Shown here piece after piece: positions 6,404-8,074 of a stretch of 8,074 nucleotides of DNA. This stretch comes from JANWHZ01 sp964527385 (GTDB taxonomy: Bacteria; Patescibacteriota; Saccharimonadia; Saccharimonadales; UBA4665): NCBI GenBank assembly GCA_964527385.1, contig CAZGPZ010000045.1, forward strand, positions 1 through 8,074, in the 5' to 3' direction. Every line of letters begins with the position of its first letter. The first letter of the stretch is position 1. A program made the translations under genes and the position numbers. The notes beneath the pieces were generated by a model that was not told where the DNA came from, ran no database searches, and saw only the letters and a program-made list of their open reading frames with translations.

Positions 6404-6432
6404 TATACAAAGTTGCCCCTAGAACATATAAT
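6404..6432 (+). promoter_or_regulatory. Promoter for the membrane protein-htrA operon
   Basis: TATACA (6404-6409, four of six matches to the -35 consensus), a 17-bp spacer, then a perfect TATAAT (6427-6432). Transcription should start near 6439. That places the ATG at 6435 upstream of the transcript start and favours ATG 6444 or 6447. The -10 to ATG distance for 6444 is 11 nt, the same as for lepB. Confidence 0.65.
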
Positions 6433-6443
6433 GGATGGCATAC

Positions 6444-7202
6444 ATGATGAGATTGCTGGCTGCGAGAATTAAGCCTGCGCACGGGTTTTCACAGCTTGTG
6501 CATGTGGGTTTGCTTCTGGCATTACCTGCCGCACTAATAATTCTTGTGCGCCTAGGTGGTGGCTTTGTCGATGTCGCGCTATGCCTGGTTCTCCTTAGCA
6601 AGTGGCGAATGTTCGCAGTTAGGCCACGATTTTGGCCGGCTATCATTCGCGCGAGCGCAGTTGATGTAACGGTCGGTATCAGTGTCGTTTTGTTCATGGC
6701 CAATAGCATGAACGGATATGTGCAGCTATTCTGGGGTGCACTTTACGCCGTCTGGCTTATATTTGTTAAGCCTTCCAGCGGCATGATGCTCGTCTCGCTC
6801 CAGGCAATGCTTGGCCAACTAAGTGGCTTGATGGCTATATTCTTAGTTTGGTCGGATGGGCCATTATTCGGGCTAATCCTCCTGGTGGGTGCGGTTTGCT
6901 ATGTATCGGCCCGGCATTTCTTCGATAACTTCGATGAGCCGTACGCGAAATTGCTCTCATATACCTGGGGCTACTTCGGTGCCGCACTCGTGTGGGTGTT
7001 GGGCCACTGGCTACTATTTTATGGGCTGATTGCTCAGCCAACACTCATGTTAAGTGTGATAGGCTACGGATTAGCGGTCCTGTACTACTTCGATCATACC
7101 GACCGCTTAAGTTCGGGGCTTCGGCGCCAGTTCTTATTTATTATGATCGCAGTGATTATCATCATACTTGCGTTCTCCGATTGGGGGAATAAAGTTGTAT
7201 AG
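6444..7202 (+). CDS. Polytopic membrane protein of unknown function
   Basis: I do not recognise the family. The 252-residue product is almost entirely hydrophobic, with about eight or nine helices, at roughly 18-36, 38-52, 71-87, 92-109, 112-136, 139-156, 172-195, 200-216 and 229-246. Between helices are short charged loops, notably SARHFFDNFDEPYAK (155-169) and FDHTDRLSSGLRRQ (216-229). No transporter signature, Walker motif or catalytic motif is evident. An in-frame ATG at 6435 adds three residues, but the perfect TATAAT at 6427-6432 would start the mRNA downstream of it, so 6444 (or 6447) is preferred. The stop TAG overlaps the AGGGG ribosome binding site of the protease gene 8 bp downstream, implying one operon. 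An envelope-associated role is suggested only by its neighbours, lepB and htrA. Confidence 0.8.
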   Translation: MMRLLAARIKPAHGFSQLVHVGLLLALPAALIILVRLGGGFVDVALCLVLLSKWRMFAVRPRFWPAIIRASAVDVTVGISVVLFMANSMNGYVQLFWGALYAVWLIFVKPSSGMMLVSLQAMLGQLSGLMAIFLVWSDGPLFGLILLVGAVCYVSARHFFDNFDEPYAKLLSYTWGYFGAALVWVLGHWLLFYGLIAQPTLMLSVIGYGLAVLYYFDHTDRLSSGLRRQFLFIMIAVIIIILAFSDWGNKVV

Positions 7203-7205
7203 GGG
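7201..7205 (+). promoter_or_regulatory. Ribosome binding site of the htrA-like gene
   Basis: AGGGG lies 5 nt before the ATG at 7211 and shares its first two bases with the TAG stop of the upstream gene. It is the clearest Shine-Dalgarno in the window and fixes the protease start. Its overlap with the upstream stop suggests translational coupling. Confidence 0.65.
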
Positions 7206-7210
7206 TAACT

Positions 7211-8074
7211 ATGCCAGACGGACACAAATCTACTAGTGATTCTATTCGTGACCAACTACAGGCAAGGGAATATACGGTCACGTCACATCCTAGCAGTTCG
7301 CAACTAGACCGCGTGCCCGCTTTGTCTTCGGCCAGAAGGGCAATGCCAAAAGTTGTCGGGTATATGCGTTCCATCTCCGCATCGCTGGTAGTTGTAGCAG
7401 TAGTAGGTGGTATTGTTGGCTTTGCCGGCGGATGGTTCGGCTCTACCTTTCGCAGGGGTAGCGACGACATTCTGAACGGGACGACCAGCTCACAGAAAGA
7501 AATAGTTACCAGCGAAAGCCAACTGATAAATAATATTGCGAAGACAGTCGGTCCTAGTGTCGTGTCGGTAAACGTTACGGGCACGTCGCAAAATGTTAAT
7601 AATTTCTTCGGATTCGGTTTGCCACAGTCCGAACAGAGTGCCGGGACAGGCATTATTATCACAAAGAGCGGACTGATCATTACCAACCGTCATGTTGTGC
7701 CGGTCGGCACAACCAAAGTAAGCGTGACGCTTTCGGACGGAACGGAGTTGAAGGATGTTAGCGTGGTTGGCCGTACAGCCTCAAGCAGCACACTGGACGT
7801 AGCTTTCCTCAAGATAAACAACTTGGGAGGAAAACATCTAACTCCGGCAGTAATGGGAGATTCGAGCAATGTAAACGTCGGTGATGCCGTGGTCGCGATT
7901 GGTAATGCACTTGGCCAATTCCAGAACACAGTCACCTCTGGAATTATCTCTGGCTACGGCCGCAGCGTGCAAGCCGGCAGTTCTGATGGAAGCCAAGCAA
8001 CAGAGAACCTAGACGACTTATTCCAGACAGATGCAGCCATTAATGAAGGCAACTCAGGGGGGCCCCTGGTCAAC
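7211..8074 (+). CDS. HtrA/Deg-family membrane-anchored serine protease (3'-truncated)
   Basis: The frame is open for 288 codons to the last base, so the C-terminus is outside the window. It has a polar cytoplasmic N-terminus (1-50) and one membrane helix at about 53-78 (ISASLVVVAVVGGIVGFAGGWFG). A linker leads to a trypsin-like S1C domain from about residue 100 (INNIAKTVGPSVVSVNV). The triad is complete: H161 in ITNRHVV, D196 in TLDVAFLKI, S282 in EGNSGGPLV. Other family landmarks are GTGIIITKSGLIITN, VAIGNALG and TVTSGIISGYGR. Family members degrade or refold damaged extracytoplasmic proteins and usually carry one or two PDZ domains after the protease domain, which would lie past the window edge. 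The start is set by AGGGG 5 nt upstream. It is the probable second gene of an operon with the polytopic protein. The subfamily (DegP, DegS, HtrA) cannot be told without the C-terminus. Confidence 0.95.
   Translation, partial: MPDGHKSTSDSIRDQLQAREYTVTSHPSSSQLDRVPALSSARRAMPKVVGYMRSISASLVVVAVVGGIVGFAGGWFGSTFRRGSDDILNGTTSSQKEIVTSESQLINNIAKTVGPSVVSVNVTGTSQNVNNFFGFGLPQSEQSAGTGIIITKSGLIITNRHVVPVGTTKVSVTLSDGTELKDVSVVGRTASSSTLDVAFLKINNLGGKHLTPAVMGDSSNVNVGDAVVAIGNALGQFQNTVTSGIISGYGRSVQAGSSDGSQATENLDDLFQTDAAINEGNSGGPLVN

Noticed and set aside
7162..7935. Minus-strand frames of 174, 67 and 81 codons
   Set aside because: They are antisense to the htrA-like gene, which carries a complete catalytic triad in the + frame.

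Overview
The window reads as a chromosomal segment from a Candidate Phyla Radiation bacterium, most likely a Saccharibacteria (TM7)-type genome. This is an inference. It rests on a patchwork surface protein with phage-tail-fibre-like modules and a Gly-rich C-terminus, a compact layout with gaps of 0 to 149 bp, and very short or absent leaders before several genes. The six stop codons visible are TAA or TAG, never TGA. No TGA interrupts the long, very Gly-rich frame, so there is no sign of the TGA=Gly code of Gracilibacteria/Absconditabacteria. I recognise no gene that fixes the lineage.

Layout. (1) Positions 1-3260 (+) hold the C-terminal 1085 residues of a giant modular extracellular protein whose start lies upstream of the window. 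Its modules are a jelly-roll-like region, nine YadA-head-like 17-residue repeats, several 'NVGIGT.SP' tail-fibre motifs, a two-Cys motif and a Gly-rich end. (2) Positions 3293-3823 (+) encode a 176-aa protein of unknown function with one membrane anchor. (3) A 117-bp gap carries two hairpin dyads, one of them REP-like. (4) Positions 3941-5584 (+) are a parA-parB chromosome-partition pair in which the ParA stop directly abuts the ParB start. (5) Positions 5614-6285 (-) encode signal peptidase I, convergent with parB. (6) A 149-bp divergent control region holds two outward -10 boxes and a long inverted repeat. (7) Positions 6444-7202 (+) encode a polytopic membrane protein of unknown function, followed after 8 bp by an HtrA/Deg-family membrane-anchored serine protease (7211 to the window end). 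The protease is cut off just after its catalytic serine.

How the genes fit together. Two themes mix. One is chromosome segregation (ParA ATPase and ParB clamp). The other is the cell envelope: signal peptidase processes exported proteins, HtrA degrades misfolded ones, and the giant adhesin-like protein and the small anchored protein are probable exported cargo. The unknown polytopic protein is probably co-transcribed with htrA and divergent from lepB, which suggests an envelope role without proving one. There is no gene-free stretch over 300 bp, and I see no RNA gene, CRISPR array or insertion sequence.
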